DNA of 64,000 nucleotides, from contig NZ_FNCJ01000024.1 in NCBI RefSeq assembly GCF_900100735.1, forward strand, positions 36,569 through 100,568, read 5' to 3'. The translations under genes were made by a program, and so were the position numbers. This document shows, one piece after another, positions 23,938 through 33,387 of the stretch (positions are counted from its first letter, which is position 1; every line of letters starts with the position of its first letter). Origin of the DNA: Paraburkholderia phenazinium (lineage in GTDB: Bacteria; Pseudomonadota; Gammaproteobacteria; Burkholderiales; Burkholderiaceae). Under the pieces are notes generated by a model. That model was not told where the DNA came from. It searched no databases and saw only the letters and a list, made by a program, of their open reading frames with translations.

Positions 23938-25020
23938 TTAGTCCGCATCGCCGAGCGACGCCAGCAACTCGGCCTGATGCTCGCTCACCAGCGCGGCGAT
24001 CAGTTCGTCGAGATCGCCATCCATGATCGATTCGAGGCGGTACAGCGTCAGGTTGATGCGGTGATCGGTGAGACGCCCTTGCGGGAAGTTGTAGGTGCGG
24101 ATGCGCTCTGAGCGGTCACCCGAGCCGATCAGGCTCTTGCGGGTCGCGGCTTCCTTGGCGTGCTGCTCGTGATACTGCTTGTCCTTGATACGCGCGGCGA
24201 GCACCTTCAGCGCGCGGTCCTTGTTCTTGTGCTGCGAGCGGTCGTCCTGGCATTCGACCACGATGCCCGTGGGCAAGTGAGTCACCCGCACGGCCGAATC
24301 GGTCTTGTTGATGTGCTGACCGCCGGCGCCGGAGGCGCGGAAGGTATCGATGCGCAGATCCGCCGGATTGATCTCGACTTCGCCGATTTCATCCGCTTCC
24401 GGCATCACCGCGACCGTACAGGCCGAGGTATGGATGCGGCCCTGGGTTTCCGTGGCCGGCACGCGCTGCACGCGATGGCCGCCGGACTCGAACTTGAGCT
24501 TCGAGTACGCTGCTTCACCGGCGATCCGCACGATCACTTCCTTATAGCCGCCCAGGTCCGACTCGCTGGCCGACATCATTTCGATCTGCCAACGGTTGCG
24601 TTCGGCGAAGCGCAGATACATGCGCAGCAGGTCGCCTGCGAACAGCGCCGACTCGTCGCCGCCCGTGCCCGCGCGGATTTCGAGGAAGATGTTGCGGTCG
24701 TCGTTGGGGTCTTTCGGCAGCAGCATTTTCTGCAGTTCGGCGCCGAGCTTATCCATCCGCTCACGGGCGGCGCGAATCTCTTCTTCGGCGAAGTCGCGCA
24801 TTCCCGGATCGGTCAGCAGTTCCTGCGCGGTGGCCGCGTCGTTGCTGGCCTGGCGCCACAGCCCGTAATGCTCGACCACTGGCCCAAGCTCGGCGTGCTC
24901 ACGCGTGAGCTTGCGGTATTGGTCGAGATTCGAGGTAATGTCCTCGCGGCTCAACAGGTCGTTCAGTTCGGCCAGCCGGGTAGTGAGCTGGTCGAGCTTG
25001 CTTTGCATGCTCGTTTTCAT
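23938..25020 (-). CDS. prfA: Peptide chain release factor 1
   Basis: 360 residues from the ATG at 25020, the standard length. It recognises UAA and UAG: the tripeptide PxT is PAT at 188-190, and the peptidyl-tRNA hydrolysis motif GGQ is at 233-235. An upstream in-frame start at 25077 adds 19 residues not in the family. It forms an operon with prmC and follows hemA at 120 bases, the classic hemA-prfA-prmC order. Confidence 0.96.
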   Translation of the reverse strand: MKTSMQSKLDQLTTRLAELNDLLSREDITSNLDQYRKLTREHAELGPVVEHYGLWRQASNDAATAQELLTDPGMRDFAEEEIRAARERMDKLGAELQKMLLPKDPNDDRNIFLEIRAGTGGDESALFAGDLLRMYLRFAERNRWQIEMMSASESDLGGYKEVIVRIAGEAAYSKLKFESGGHRVQRVPATETQGRIHTSACTVAVMPEADEIGEVEINPADLRIDTFRASGAGGQHINKTDSAVRVTHLPTGIVVECQDDRSQHKNKDRALKVLAARIKDKQYHEQHAKEAATRKSLIGSGDRSERIRTYNFPQGRLTDHRINLTLYRLESIMDGDLDELIAALVSEHQAELLASLGDAD

Positions 25021-25140
25021 CGGACGGTAACGGAGCGGGCTCCGGAAAGGACGGCGTAACTGGGGAAGCGGGCGCAAGCCCTGGAGGTGGGCGCCGGCCT
25101 GCCGGAATACGTGGCCAGGCGGCGCGTGGCGGCAGCGCCG

Positions 25141-26427
25141 CTAACGTTCCGAAGAACCGGAATGTTTGTAGAAACCGCCCATCAGTTCGATGAGCTTATC
25201 TCGATTTTCGCTGCTGGCGCGATTGAGCGCATGCGTCGGACCATGAATCAGCTTATTGGTCAGCGCTTGCGAGAGCGCCTCGATCACGGCAGCGGGATCG
25301 TCGCCGCGAGCGAGCGCCTTTTGCGCGCGTTCGACTTCGGCACGGCGCAACAGGTCGGCCTGGGTGTGCATATGGCGGATCACCGGCACGATGCTGCGCG
25401 CGTCGAGCCACTGCATGAAATTCTGCACCCGCGTTTCGATGATCGCTTCGGCTTGCGCAACAGCCGCCTGGCGCGAAGCGTTGCCTTCGCGCACGATCGC
25501 GCCGAGATCGTCGACGGTATACAGGAACACGTCTTCGAGCTGGCCGACTTCGGGTTCGATATCGCGCGGCACGGCGAGATCGACCATGAAGATCGGCCGG
25601 TGGCGGCGCGCTTTCACCGCACGTTCGACAGCGCCCAGACCGATGATCGGCAAGGTGGATGCCGTGCACGAGACGATGATGTCGAACTCGTGCATCCGGG
25701 TGGGAAGATCAGATAGTGGGATGGCGCGGCCATTGAAGCGCTCGGCGAGCCGTGTGCCGCGCTCGGCGGTACGGTTCGCCACCACCAGTTCGCGCGGCTG
25801 TTGTGCAGCGAAGTGGGTCGCGCATAGCTCGATCATTTCGCCCGCGCCGATAAACAGCACACGCTGGTTCGCCACCTTGTCGAAGATGCGCTGCGCGAGA
25901 CGCACTGCCGCCGCGGCCATCGAAACGGATTGCGCACCGATCTCCGTAGTAGTACGCACTTCCTTGGCCACCGCGAAGGTGCGCTGGAACAACTGGTTCA
26001 GGTAAGTACCGAGGGCGCCGGCCTCCGAGGCCGTGCGCACCGCATCTTTCATTTGCCCGACGATCTGCGTCTCGCCCAGCACCATCGAATCGAGCCCTGA
26101 TGCTACCCGGAATGCGTGGCGCACGGCTTCCGACTGCGGCAGTGCGTACACATGCGGCGCGAGTTCGCTGACCGGCAGGTTGTGATACCGCGAAAACCAC
26201 TGGATCGCGGCTTCGCGGGCCGCATGGTCGTCGGTCGCGCAGTAGAGTTCGGTGCGATTGCAGGTGGACAGGATCGCCGCTTCAGGCGCGCTCCTGGCTG
26301 CGGGGCCGAGCCAGATGTCCTTGAAGGTCGCTAATGCAGGTTTGATCTGTTCGAGCGGAAACGCCACGCGTTCGCGCAAGGCGACGGGCGCGGTGTGGTG
26401 ATTGATTCCGATCGTTAGAAGCTGCAT
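25141..26427 (-). CDS. hemA: Glutamyl-tRNA reductase
   Basis: The product is 428 residues. HemA reduces glutamyl-tRNA(Glu) to glutamate-1-semialdehyde, the first committed step of C5 heme synthesis. The catalytic cysteine is Cys56 in STCNRTELY. The NADPH domain contains VLFIGAGEMIELCATHF, and a C-terminal dimerisation helix follows. No Shine-Dalgarno sequence precedes the ATG; instead the short leader consists of a perfect 13-bp tandem duplication. Confidence 0.95.
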   Translation of the reverse strand: MQLLTIGINHHTAPVALRERVAFPLEQIKPALATFKDIWLGPAARSAPEAAILSTCNRTELYCATDDHAAREAAIQWFSRYHNLPVSELAPHVYALPQSEAVRHAFRVASGLDSMVLGETQIVGQMKDAVRTASEAGALGTYLNQLFQRTFAVAKEVRTTTEIGAQSVSMAAAAVRLAQRIFDKVANQRVLFIGAGEMIELCATHFAAQQPRELVVANRTAERGTRLAERFNGRAIPLSDLPTRMHEFDIIVSCTASTLPIIGLGAVERAVKARRHRPIFMVDLAVPRDIEPEVGQLEDVFLYTVDDLGAIVREGNASRQAAVAQAEAIIETRVQNFMQWLDARSIVPVIRHMHTQADLLRRAEVERAQKALARGDDPAAVIEALSQALTNKLIHGPTHALNRASSENRDKLIELMGGFYKHSGSSER

Positions 26428-26429
26428 AG

Positions 26430-26455
26430 GGGGCGCTATGGTGGGGCGCTATGGT
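26430..26455. repeat. 13-bp perfect tandem duplication in the hemA leader
   Basis: GGGGCGCTATGGT occurs twice in a row between the predicted hemA -10 element and its start codon. Two copies account for nearly the whole predicted 5'-UTR. Confidence 0.8.
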
Positions 26456-26465
26456 TTAGCCCAAT

Positions 26466-26494
26466 ATTATAGCGTTTCCGCAATTCTTTCAGTC
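26466..26494 (-). promoter_or_regulatory. Candidate hemA promoter
   Basis: On the minus strand a perfect -10 TATAAT (26471-26466) is preceded, 17 bp upstream, by a weak -35 GACTGA. The predicted start gives a leader of roughly 30 nt. Confidence 0.55.
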
Positions 26495-26505
26495 CGGGTG
26501 GACCT

Positions 26506-27213
26506 TTAGGCGAGCGCGCCGCCCTCGGGGGCGACCGCGTCGAGCTGGTAGCCGAAGCCGTAAAGCGGCGTCAGGCAATAGCCGTGCTCGGGTCGCAGCT
26601 GTAATTTGGTGCGCACCCGCGACGCATGCGTGTCGAGCGTGCGCGACCTTACGTCGCGCCGCCGGGTCCAGACTGTTTCGAGAATATGCGCGCGCGACAC
26701 CGGCCGCGAAACATTGTTGAACAGTAGCAGCGCGAAACGGAATTCTTTGGGGGTTAGTGCCACTGTCTGACCGTGGAATGTCACGGTAAAGTGCGCGGCG
26801 TCGAATACGTAACCGCCGAACACGTCGAGCCTGCGGTTGGGCGGGCGGCGCAGGCCGGCACGCCGCAGCAGGGCGTCGACGCGGGCCAGCATTTCGGGGC
26901 CGTGAACCGGTTTGATCAGACAATCATCCGCGCCGGCGTGCAATGCTGCGACAATCTCACTTTCGCGCGGCGCCGACATCAACATGATGACTGGCAGGCT
27001 GGGCAGGATACTGCGGGCACGAGGAATCACGTCTTCGGCCGGGCGGTCGCCGGCCCAACTATCGGTCAGCAGGAGATCGAAGAACTCGTCGTATGCGCTC
27101 GCGAGAAACGGCGCGCTGGCGATGAAATGGCGACAGCCATGGCCGCCGGCGAAGATTAGCCTGTCCACGAGTTCCGCGTGGCGGAGGTCAGGCTCGATGA
27201 GGGCGATTCGCAT
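26506..27213 (-). CDS. OmpR-type response regulator (orphan)
   Basis: The product is 235 residues. The receiver domain (1-115) has an acidic pair reduced to Glu7/Asp9, the probable phosphorylation site Asp51 in LLLTDSW, and Lys101 in CLIKPV. A winged-helix effector domain (about 130-225) contains LTPKEFRFALLLFNN and the recognition region RTLDTHASRVRTKLQL. No histidine kinase gene is adjacent. The C-terminus GFGYQLDAVAPEGG is typical of OmpR/PhoB regulators. Confidence 0.88.
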   Translation of the reverse strand: MRIALIEPDLRHAELVDRLIFAGGHGCRHFIASAPFLASAYDEFFDLLLTDSWAGDRPAEDVIPRARSILPSLPVIMLMSAPRESEIVAALHAGADDCLIKPVHGPEMLARVDALLRRAGLRRPPNRRLDVFGGYVFDAAHFTVTFHGQTVALTPKEFRFALLLFNNVSRPVSRAHILETVWTRRRDVRSRTLDTHASRVRTKLQLRPEHGYCLTPLYGFGYQLDAVAPEGGALA

Positions 27214-27407
27214 AGGACGCGCTTTCAGCGTGGCAGGCGTGGGCGGCGAAACCTTACGGCTTGCCTAAATGTGACCCCGGCCCCTAAACTCAACCGCTAC
27301 GCGGAAAGCGCCGTGCTGACCTTTATAGTTAACGAGACAAAAATGCTAGCTGCCCGAACGCTTTACGCCTATGAGAAGAGTCCGAAAGTGAGTGAGGTCC
27401 CCTACTG

Positions 27408-27662
27408 ATGGGTTGGCCCGGTATCGTGTTGCTGGGCGCAGTAATCGGCCTCGCGGGCTGGTGGCTGCATCCGCTGCGGCGCGCAAGCCGCACACGTTTC
27501 TGGGTCGCGCTGCTGGCTGGTGTGCTGGGCGCTGCGGTCGCCCGCATGGCCGGCAACGTGACCGGTCTCTTCCATGATGGTGATACGCTCGAATGGCCGG
27601 TATGTACGGCTCTTGCGCTGATTGCCGTTGCCGTGACGGTCGGCTTGTTGTCCCGTCGCTGA
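27408..27662 (+). CDS. Small three-helix membrane protein (GlsB/YeaQ-like)
   Basis: The product is 84 residues with three hydrophobic segments (about 4-20, 32-49 and 64-80). Gly-rich helices such as GIVLLGAVIGLAGWWLHP resemble the transglycosylase-associated GlsB/YeaQ/YmgE stress proteins, but this is only a resemblance. It ends 19 bases before the aminopeptidase start and is probably cotranscribed. Confidence 0.7.
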   Translation: MGWPGIVLLGAVIGLAGWWLHPLRRASRTRFWVALLAGVLGAAVARMAGNVTGLFHDGDTLEWPVCTALALIAVAVTVGLLSRR

Positions 27663-27681
27663 ACATTTGCAGGTGAATCCG

Positions 27682-29496
27682 ATGAATGCCCGACTTCCCG
27701 AAACCTCCTCTATTCCTGAGCGTATCGCTCACCTGCGCGGCGCAATGAAGCGCGAAGGCCTCGCGGCCTATCTGGTCCCGTCCGCCGATCCGCATCTTTC
27801 CGAATATCTGCCCGGCCGCTGGCAAGGGCGCCAATGGCTCTCCGGCTTTACTGGCTCGGCCGGCACGCTGGTGGTCACGGACGGCTTTGCCGGCCTATGG
27901 ACCGACAGCCGTTACTGGGAGCAGGCCGACGCGCAACTGGCCGGCACCGGTGTCCAATTGATGAAGATGATGGGCGGCCAGCAGTCGCAGCCGCATTTCG
28001 ACTGGATGGCGCAGAACGTGCCTGCCGGCGGCACCGTCGGCGTCGACGGTGCGGTGCTGGGTCTTGCGGCTGCCCGCTCGCTTAGTCAGGTGTTGAGCGC
28101 CCACGGGGTGAAACTGCGTACCGACCTCGATCTGTTCGATTCGATCTGGCCCCAGCGTCCGTCGTTGCCGACTGAAACCGTCTTCGAACACAGCGCGCCG
28201 CACGCAACGATGCCGCGTACCGACAAGCTCGACCAGATCCGCCGCGCGATGCAGGAAAAGGGCGCGCAGTGGCACTTCGTCTCGACGCTCGACGATCTCG
28301 CATGGCTGCTGAATCTGCGCGGCGCCGACGTCAGCTATAACCCGGTGTTCGTCGCCCATGCGCTGATCGGGCTTGAGCGCGTGTCGCTCTTCGTGGCCGA
28401 CGGCAAGGTGCCGCAGACGCTGGTCGAAGCGCTGGCGCGCGATGGCATCCACGTCGAATCGTATGGCAAAGCGGCCGAGGCGCTCGCCGTACTGCCAGGT
28501 GGATCGACCTTGCTGATCGATCCGCGCCGGATCACGTTTGGCCTGCTGCAATCGGTACCGTCGACGGTGAAGATCGTCGAAGCGGTGAACCCGTCGACCT
28601 TCCTCAAGTCGCGCAAGACCGAGGCGGACGCCGAACACGTGCGGGCGACGATGGAGCAGGACGGTGCGGCGCTGGCCGAATTTTTCGCATGGTTCGAAGG
28701 CGCGCTGGGCCGCGAGAAGATCACGGAACTGACCGTCGACGAACGGCTGACGGCCGCCCGTGCACGGCGTCCGGACTACATCTCGCTGAGCTTTGCGACC
28801 ATCGCCGGTTTCAACGCCAACGGTGCGATGCCGCACTACCGCGCGACCGCCGCAGCGCATTCGATCATCGAAGGCGACGGGCTGCTGCTGATCGACTCGG
28901 GCGCCCAGTATCTGACCGGCACGACGGACATCACGCGCGTCTTGCCGATCGGCACGCTGAGCGATGCGCAGCGGCGCGATTGCACGGTGGTGTTGAAGGG
29001 CATGATGGCGCTCTCGCGGGCGAAGTTTCCGCGCGGCATCCGTTCACCGATGCTCGACTCGATCGCGCGCGCGCCGATCTGGGAAGCCGGGGCCGATTAC
29101 GGTCACGGCACAGGTCATGGCGTCGGCTATTTCCTGAACGTGCACGAGGGCCCGCAGATCATTTCGCACTACGCGCCGGCCGAGCCATGGACGGCGATGG
29201 AAGAGGGCATGATCACCTCGGTCGAGCCGGGTATCTACCGGCCGGGCAAGTGGGGCGTGCGGATCGAGAACCTGGTGTTGAACCGCCCGGCGCAGAAGAC
29301 CGAGTTCGGCGATTTCCTCCAGTTCGAGACCCTGACGCTGTGCCCGATCGATACACGCTGCTTCGACCTGTCGATGCTGCGCGAGGACGAGCGTGCATGG
29401 CTGAACGCGTACCACGAGATGGTGCGCACGCGGATTGCGCCGCATGTGTCCGGTGAGGCGAAGGCGTGGCTGGAGACGCGGACGCAGGCTGTTTGA
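27682..29496 (+). CDS. Aminopeptidase P family metallopeptidase (M24)
   Basis: 604 residues from the ATG at 27682. Three regions follow: two N-terminal creatinase-like domains and a C-terminal pita-bread M24 domain. Metal ligands expected for Xaa-Pro aminopeptidases are visible: Asp in LLLIDSGAQYLTGTTDITR, His in GHGTGHGVGYFLNVHE, and Glu in ITSVEPGIYRPGKWG and VRIENLVL. It removes N-terminal residues from peptides with proline at position 2. The TTG at 27667 would add five residues. Confidence 0.92.
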   Translation: MNARLPETSSIPERIAHLRGAMKREGLAAYLVPSADPHLSEYLPGRWQGRQWLSGFTGSAGTLVVTDGFAGLWTDSRYWEQADAQLAGTGVQLMKMMGGQQSQPHFDWMAQNVPAGGTVGVDGAVLGLAAARSLSQVLSAHGVKLRTDLDLFDSIWPQRPSLPTETVFEHSAPHATMPRTDKLDQIRRAMQEKGAQWHFVSTLDDLAWLLNLRGADVSYNPVFVAHALIGLERVSLFVADGKVPQTLVEALARDGIHVESYGKAAEALAVLPGGSTLLIDPRRITFGLLQSVPSTVKIVEAVNPSTFLKSRKTEADAEHVRATMEQDGAALAEFFAWFEGALGREKITELTVDERLTAARARRPDYISLSFATIAGFNANGAMPHYRATAAAHSIIEGDGLLLIDSGAQYLTGTTDITRVLPIGTLSDAQRRDCTVVLKGMMALSRAKFPRGIRSPMLDSIARAPIWEAGADYGHGTGHGVGYFLNVHEGPQIISHYAPAEPWTAMEEGMITSVEPGIYRPGKWGVRIENLVLNRPAQKTEFGDFLQFETLTLCPIDTRCFDLSMLREDERAWLNAYHEMVRTRIAPHVSGEAKAWLETRTQAV

Positions 29497-29571
29497 GGCG
29501 GCGGTCAGTAACCGGAGCGGCGAGGTTCCGACGGCGCCTCTGCCGCAATGAGCGACTAAGGAGAGCGGCGT

Positions 29572-30123
29572 ATGGCTGGCGTGGCAGTGGTGGTGATCGA
29601 TGTGCAGCAGGCTTTTTTCAGCGGCCCAAACGCCTCTTATCGAGGCGCTGAGGTGATCGACGGCATCAACCGCCTGACCGCGGCGGCGAGAGCGGCAGGG
29701 GCGCCGGTGTTCATCGTCCAGCATGATGAAGCGGGCGACCCGGAAGTCGAGTACGGCAGCGAGGGTTGGCAACTTCCCGCATCGCTCGTGCGCACCGGCG
29801 AAGATATCCTCGTGCGCAAATCGGTCGGCGACTCGTTTCACGACACGCCGCTTAAAGCGCAGCTTGACCGGCTCGACATCGAGCGCCTGCTGATCTGCGG
29901 TTACGCGACCGAATTTTGCGTCGACACCGGCGCGCGCCGTGCCGCTTTGCTCGGCTATCGGACCACGGTCGTCTCCGATCTCCACACCACGCAGCAGACC
30001 TCGCATCTCTCGCCCGAGCAGATCGTCGCGCATCACAATCGCGTGTGGGCGCACTCCTCCATGTCGGGCAACCGGGTCTCGGTGCGTTCGCTCGCCGACG
30101 TCCTGGCAACGGAGTTCGCATGA
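29572..30123 (+). CDS. Isochorismatase-like cysteine hydrolase
   Basis: The product is 183 residues. The catalytic triad of the family is present: Asp10 in VVIDVQQAFF, Lys in VRKSVGDSF and Cys in GYATEFCVDTGARRAA. Such enzymes hydrolyse amides such as N-carbamoyl compounds, nicotinamide or isochorismate; the substrate is not predictable. Its TGA overlaps the ATG of the HAD gene (ATGA), so the two are translationally coupled. Confidence 0.88.
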   Translation: MAGVAVVVIDVQQAFFSGPNASYRGAEVIDGINRLTAAARAAGAPVFIVQHDEAGDPEVEYGSEGWQLPASLVRTGEDILVRKSVGDSFHDTPLKAQLDRLDIERLLICGYATEFCVDTGARRAALLGYRTTVVSDLHTTQQTSHLSPEQIVAHHNRVWAHSSMSGNRVSVRSLADVLATEFA

Positions 30124-30743
30124 GCATCAAGGCCGTGGTGTTCGATTTCGGCGGGGTGCTGATCGACTGGAGCCCCGACTATCTGTTCCGCCAACTGATT
30201 CCCGACGAGACTGAGCGCCGCTGGTTTCTCACGCATGTCTGCTCGATGGACTGGGTGATCCGTCAGGACGGCGGTCAGACGATCGCCGAGGGTACCGGCG
30301 AACTGGTCGCGCAGTTTCCCGATCACGAGGCGCTGATCCGCGCGTTCTATGAGCGCTGGCACGAGATGATCGGCGGTGTGCTCGAGGATGGTGTGGCGAC
30401 GCTCGACAAGCTCGACGCGGCGGGCGTGCCGCTGTTCGGTCTCACCAACTGGTCGGACGAGACGTTTCCGTATGCGTGGGAGCACTTCCCGGTGCTGCGG
30501 CGCTTTCGCGACATCGTCGTGTCGGGCCGCGTCAAACTGGTGAAGCCGGACCCGGCGATCTTCGCTGAAATGCGCCAGCGCATCGAGGTGCAGCTGCCCG
30601 GCATCGAAGCGCATGAACTCGTCTTTATCGACGATAACCTCAAGAACGCCCAGGCCGCCACCGCGCTCGGCTGGCACGGCGTGCATCACACCTGCGCGGC
30701 GCAAACCGAAGCCAGGCTGCGCGAGTTGGGTTTGCCGGTCTGA
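30120..30743 (+). CDS. HAD-superfamily hydrolase (subfamily IA)
   Basis: 207 residues from the ATG overlapping the stop of the previous gene. HAD motifs: I VVFDFGGVLIDW (Asp9 nucleophile), II LFGLTNWS, III KLVKPDPAIF (Lys), IV VFIDDNLKNAQAA. A helical cap lies between motifs I and II. The GGVLIDW start and LTNWS resemble YihX-like sugar phosphatases and haloacid-dehalogenase-like proteins; the substrate is unknown. Confidence 0.88.
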   Translation: MSIKAVVFDFGGVLIDWSPDYLFRQLIPDETERRWFLTHVCSMDWVIRQDGGQTIAEGTGELVAQFPDHEALIRAFYERWHEMIGGVLEDGVATLDKLDAAGVPLFGLTNWSDETFPYAWEHFPVLRRFRDIVVSGRVKLVKPDPAIFAEMRQRIEVQLPGIEAHELVFIDDNLKNAQAATALGWHGVHHTCAAQTEARLRELGLPV

Positions 30744-30757
30744 CAGAGCCGGGGCGC

Positions 30758-32059
30758 TCAGGCCAGCGTTGCGGCTGCTGCGGTTTCGGCGCGCTCGGCG
30801 ATCGGCGCGCGCACCACGAACATATAAACGAGTGCCGCGGCGAACGATACGCCCGCGCTGATCAGGAAGGCGTCGACGAACGAGTGGGTCTGCTCGACCA
30901 CCACGCCCGTGATGAATGGCGCGAACGAACCCCCGAAGTAACCGCCGAAGTTCTGGATGCTGCCGAGCGACGCCACCAGGTGCCGTGGCGCGGCGACGCT
31001 GACGAGCGCCCATGCTCCGCCGCTTGCCATGTTGATGAAGTACATCGCCAGCGATAGATAGACGATGGCGAGCGTGGTATTCGGCGTGTAGGCCGCGGGC
31101 ACGGTGAACGCGGCTGCAAAAATCAGTCCCGTGCAGATCGGCCACTTGCGGCTGCGGATCGGGGCGACGCCGCGCGCCATCAATCCATCGGCGACAAAGC
31201 CGCTCGACAGCATGCCCAGCGTGCCGAACAGATAGGGAATCGAAACGATCCAGCCGGTCCTCGCAATCGACAGATGCCGTTCGTGCTCGAGGTAGGCGGG
31301 CAGCCACGTCAGATACAGCCAGACCATGTAGATCACGCCCATGAAGCCGAAGATCATGCCCCACGTGGTCCGCGAGGCGAACAGGCCGCGCCATTCGGCC
31401 CCCGTCATGCGGCGCTCGGCGCGTGTGTGCGGCTCCTCCTCGGTCAGATGCGTGACTTCGTCCGCTTCGAGCACGACTTCGCGCCGGTTGCGATAGACGA
31501 GGTACCAGCCGATCGACACCGCAATACCCATCACCCCCATCGCGATGAACATCCAGCGCCAGCCGAACGCGAGCAGCAGGCCAGTGAGAATGGGCGGTGC
31601 GAGGGCGGGGCCGATGGTCGACGAGGTGGTGAAAATGCCGGTCGGCCGGCCGCGCTCACGCAGTGAGTACCATTCGCTGACGACTTTCGCGCCGGCTGGG
31701 AATTGCGGCGCTTCGCCGATGCCGAGGCAGATCCGCGCAACCAGGAACTGCTGGAGGTTCTGTACGAAGCCGCCAAACAACTGCGCCACCGACCAGACGA
31801 ACATGCCGAGCCCCAGCATCAGGCGTGCGCCGAAGCGATCGAGTAGCGCGCCCATCGGCAATTGCGAGAACGCGTATGAAAATGAGAACGCGGACAGCAG
31901 CAGACCCATCTGCGACGCGGAGAGCCCCAGTTCGCCGCTGACCGAATGATTCGCGATCGACAGCGTGCTGCGATCGAGATAATTGACGATGCCGGCGAGC
32001 GTCAGGAACGCCAGCGCGACCCACTGGATGCGCCGTAAGCGCGGTGTCTTTGCCTGCAT
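30758..32059 (-). CDS. MFS transporter, anion:cation symporter type
   Basis: The product is 433 residues with about 12 hydrophobic segments. FSYAFSQLPMGALLDRFGARLMLG (motif A region) and RICLGIGEAPQFPAGAKVVSEWY are characteristic of the ACS branch, which moves organic anions such as glucarate, phthalate or hexuronates. The substrate is not fixed by context. It converges with the HAD gene, 14 bases apart. Confidence 0.88.
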   Translation of the reverse strand: MQAKTPRLRRIQWVALAFLTLAGIVNYLDRSTLSIANHSVSGELGLSASQMGLLLSAFSFSYAFSQLPMGALLDRFGARLMLGLGMFVWSVAQLFGGFVQNLQQFLVARICLGIGEAPQFPAGAKVVSEWYSLRERGRPTGIFTTSSTIGPALAPPILTGLLLAFGWRWMFIAMGVMGIAVSIGWYLVYRNRREVVLEADEVTHLTEEEPHTRAERRMTGAEWRGLFASRTTWGMIFGFMGVIYMVWLYLTWLPAYLEHERHLSIARTGWIVSIPYLFGTLGMLSSGFVADGLMARGVAPIRSRKWPICTGLIFAAAFTVPAAYTPNTTLAIVYLSLAMYFINMASGGAWALVSVAAPRHLVASLGSIQNFGGYFGGSFAPFITGVVVEQTHSFVDAFLISAGVSFAAALVYMFVVRAPIAERAETAAAATLA

Positions 32060-32142
32060 GGGTTGTCTCCTCCGATTTCGAACTTTCCTTGCGACGTGTC
32101 AAGGCGTAGTGACGAACCGAACTTACGCCCCATAGTAACGCC

Positions 32143-33264
32143 CTATTGCCCGAGCAGATTCTTGAGCGCGTTGCCCAAGCCCTTCACCGTTTCCCCCGCG
32201 CCTTTCGCCACGCCTTCGACGCTCACGCCCATCGCCTGCGCGAAGCCGGTCCCAAGCTTGTTCAGCAGGTTCTCGTTCACCGAGAATTTCGGGTCACGCA
32301 AATTACCGTCAAGCACGAAGTGCACGGTGATGTCGCCGTTGCGCGTCTTCAGCGCCGCAACCGCTGCCTTGGTGGGAATCGACAGAAAGGTGTCGAGCGG
32401 GTTGCCGTTATCGGCGAGTTGCAGGTGGTGCAGGGTCAGTGTGCCCGGCGCGTGCAGGTGATAGTTGCGCACCGTCGATTCGACCGTCATGTCGACTGTG
32501 CCGCCTGCGATCTGCGTTTTGACGCCCGCCTTCCTGAGCAGATAGGGATCGAGCATGGCGGCGTCGACACCGCGCAGCGTGCTGGTGGTCTGCGAATCCT
32601 TGCTGGCAATCTTGATCCAGCCGCCGAAGGAGACGGTGCCGGTATGCGCCGGACCGACGATCGAACCGTTGGCCGCGACGCTCGTCGGGTCGGTGAGCGC
32701 GGGCAAATGCAGGTTGTCGACGCTGCCACTGGCCTGGGTCACCGCCACCTTATAGGCCGGCTTGCTGACGGTGTAATCGTAGAACTCGAAGGTGCCACGC
32801 TCGAAGGCGATGTGATCGACGCGCTTTTCTCGCGGCAGGGGCGTCTCGCCAGCATTCGCGCCGGTATCCGGCCGGTTCAGCGATTCCTTGAGATTGGGTA
32901 GCAGATTGAGGGTGCCATCCGCACGGCGCACGACCGAGAGGTCGAAACCGTTCACCACGACCGAGCGGATATGCACACGTTTTTGCAGCAGGTCGCGAAC
33001 GTCGGGGATGATCGTGATCTGATCGGCGCGTAACGCGTCGGGGGCGGGCCAGCCAGGCGGGCCTTTGAGGCGAACGTGGGTAAGACGCACGGAGGTGAAG
33101 CCGACGTCGATGCTCTCCGCGCTGCCGAGCGGCCCGAGGGCGGCGATCACCCGCTGTTTGACTTCGTATTGCGCGAAGTAAAGCCCGCCGAGGGCGACAG
33201 CGACCAGCACCAGCACAATGCCGGCGACGGCAATGGCTACGCGTCTTCCAGTCGACATCGCCAT
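32143..33264 (-). CDS. AsmA-like inner-membrane-anchored protein
   Basis: The product is 373 residues. An N-terminal membrane anchor (VAIAVAGIVLVLVAVALGGLYF) is followed by a beta-rich periplasmic region with the AsmA-type motif DLLQKRVHIRSVVVNGFDLSV and GTLNLLPNLKESL. AsmA-family proteins are linked to phospholipid transport and envelope biogenesis. It is short for the family and may be an AsmA/DUF748-type variant. Confidence 0.75.
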   Translation of the reverse strand: MAMSTGRRVAIAVAGIVLVLVAVALGGLYFAQYEVKQRVIAALGPLGSAESIDVGFTSVRLTHVRLKGPPGWPAPDALRADQITIIPDVRDLLQKRVHIRSVVVNGFDLSVVRRADGTLNLLPNLKESLNRPDTGANAGETPLPREKRVDHIAFERGTFEFYDYTVSKPAYKVAVTQASGSVDNLHLPALTDPTSVAANGSIVGPAHTGTVSFGGWIKIASKDSQTTSTLRGVDAAMLDPYLLRKAGVKTQIAGGTVDMTVESTVRNYHLHAPGTLTLHHLQLADNGNPLDTFLSIPTKAAVAALKTRNGDITVHFVLDGNLRDPKFSVNENLLNKLGTGFAQAMGVSVEGVAKGAGETVKGLGNALKNLLGQ

Positions 33265-33387
33265 GCTTGCCTCCTCGTAGCCGCGCGAGGCGCGACTGGC
33301 CGTTGACAGCGGAGCAAGCCCCGTGCCGCACAGCTGGCTGCCGGGCGAGCCGCGCCAGATGCGGCGCGGCCTCCCGGTCAGGCGCGT

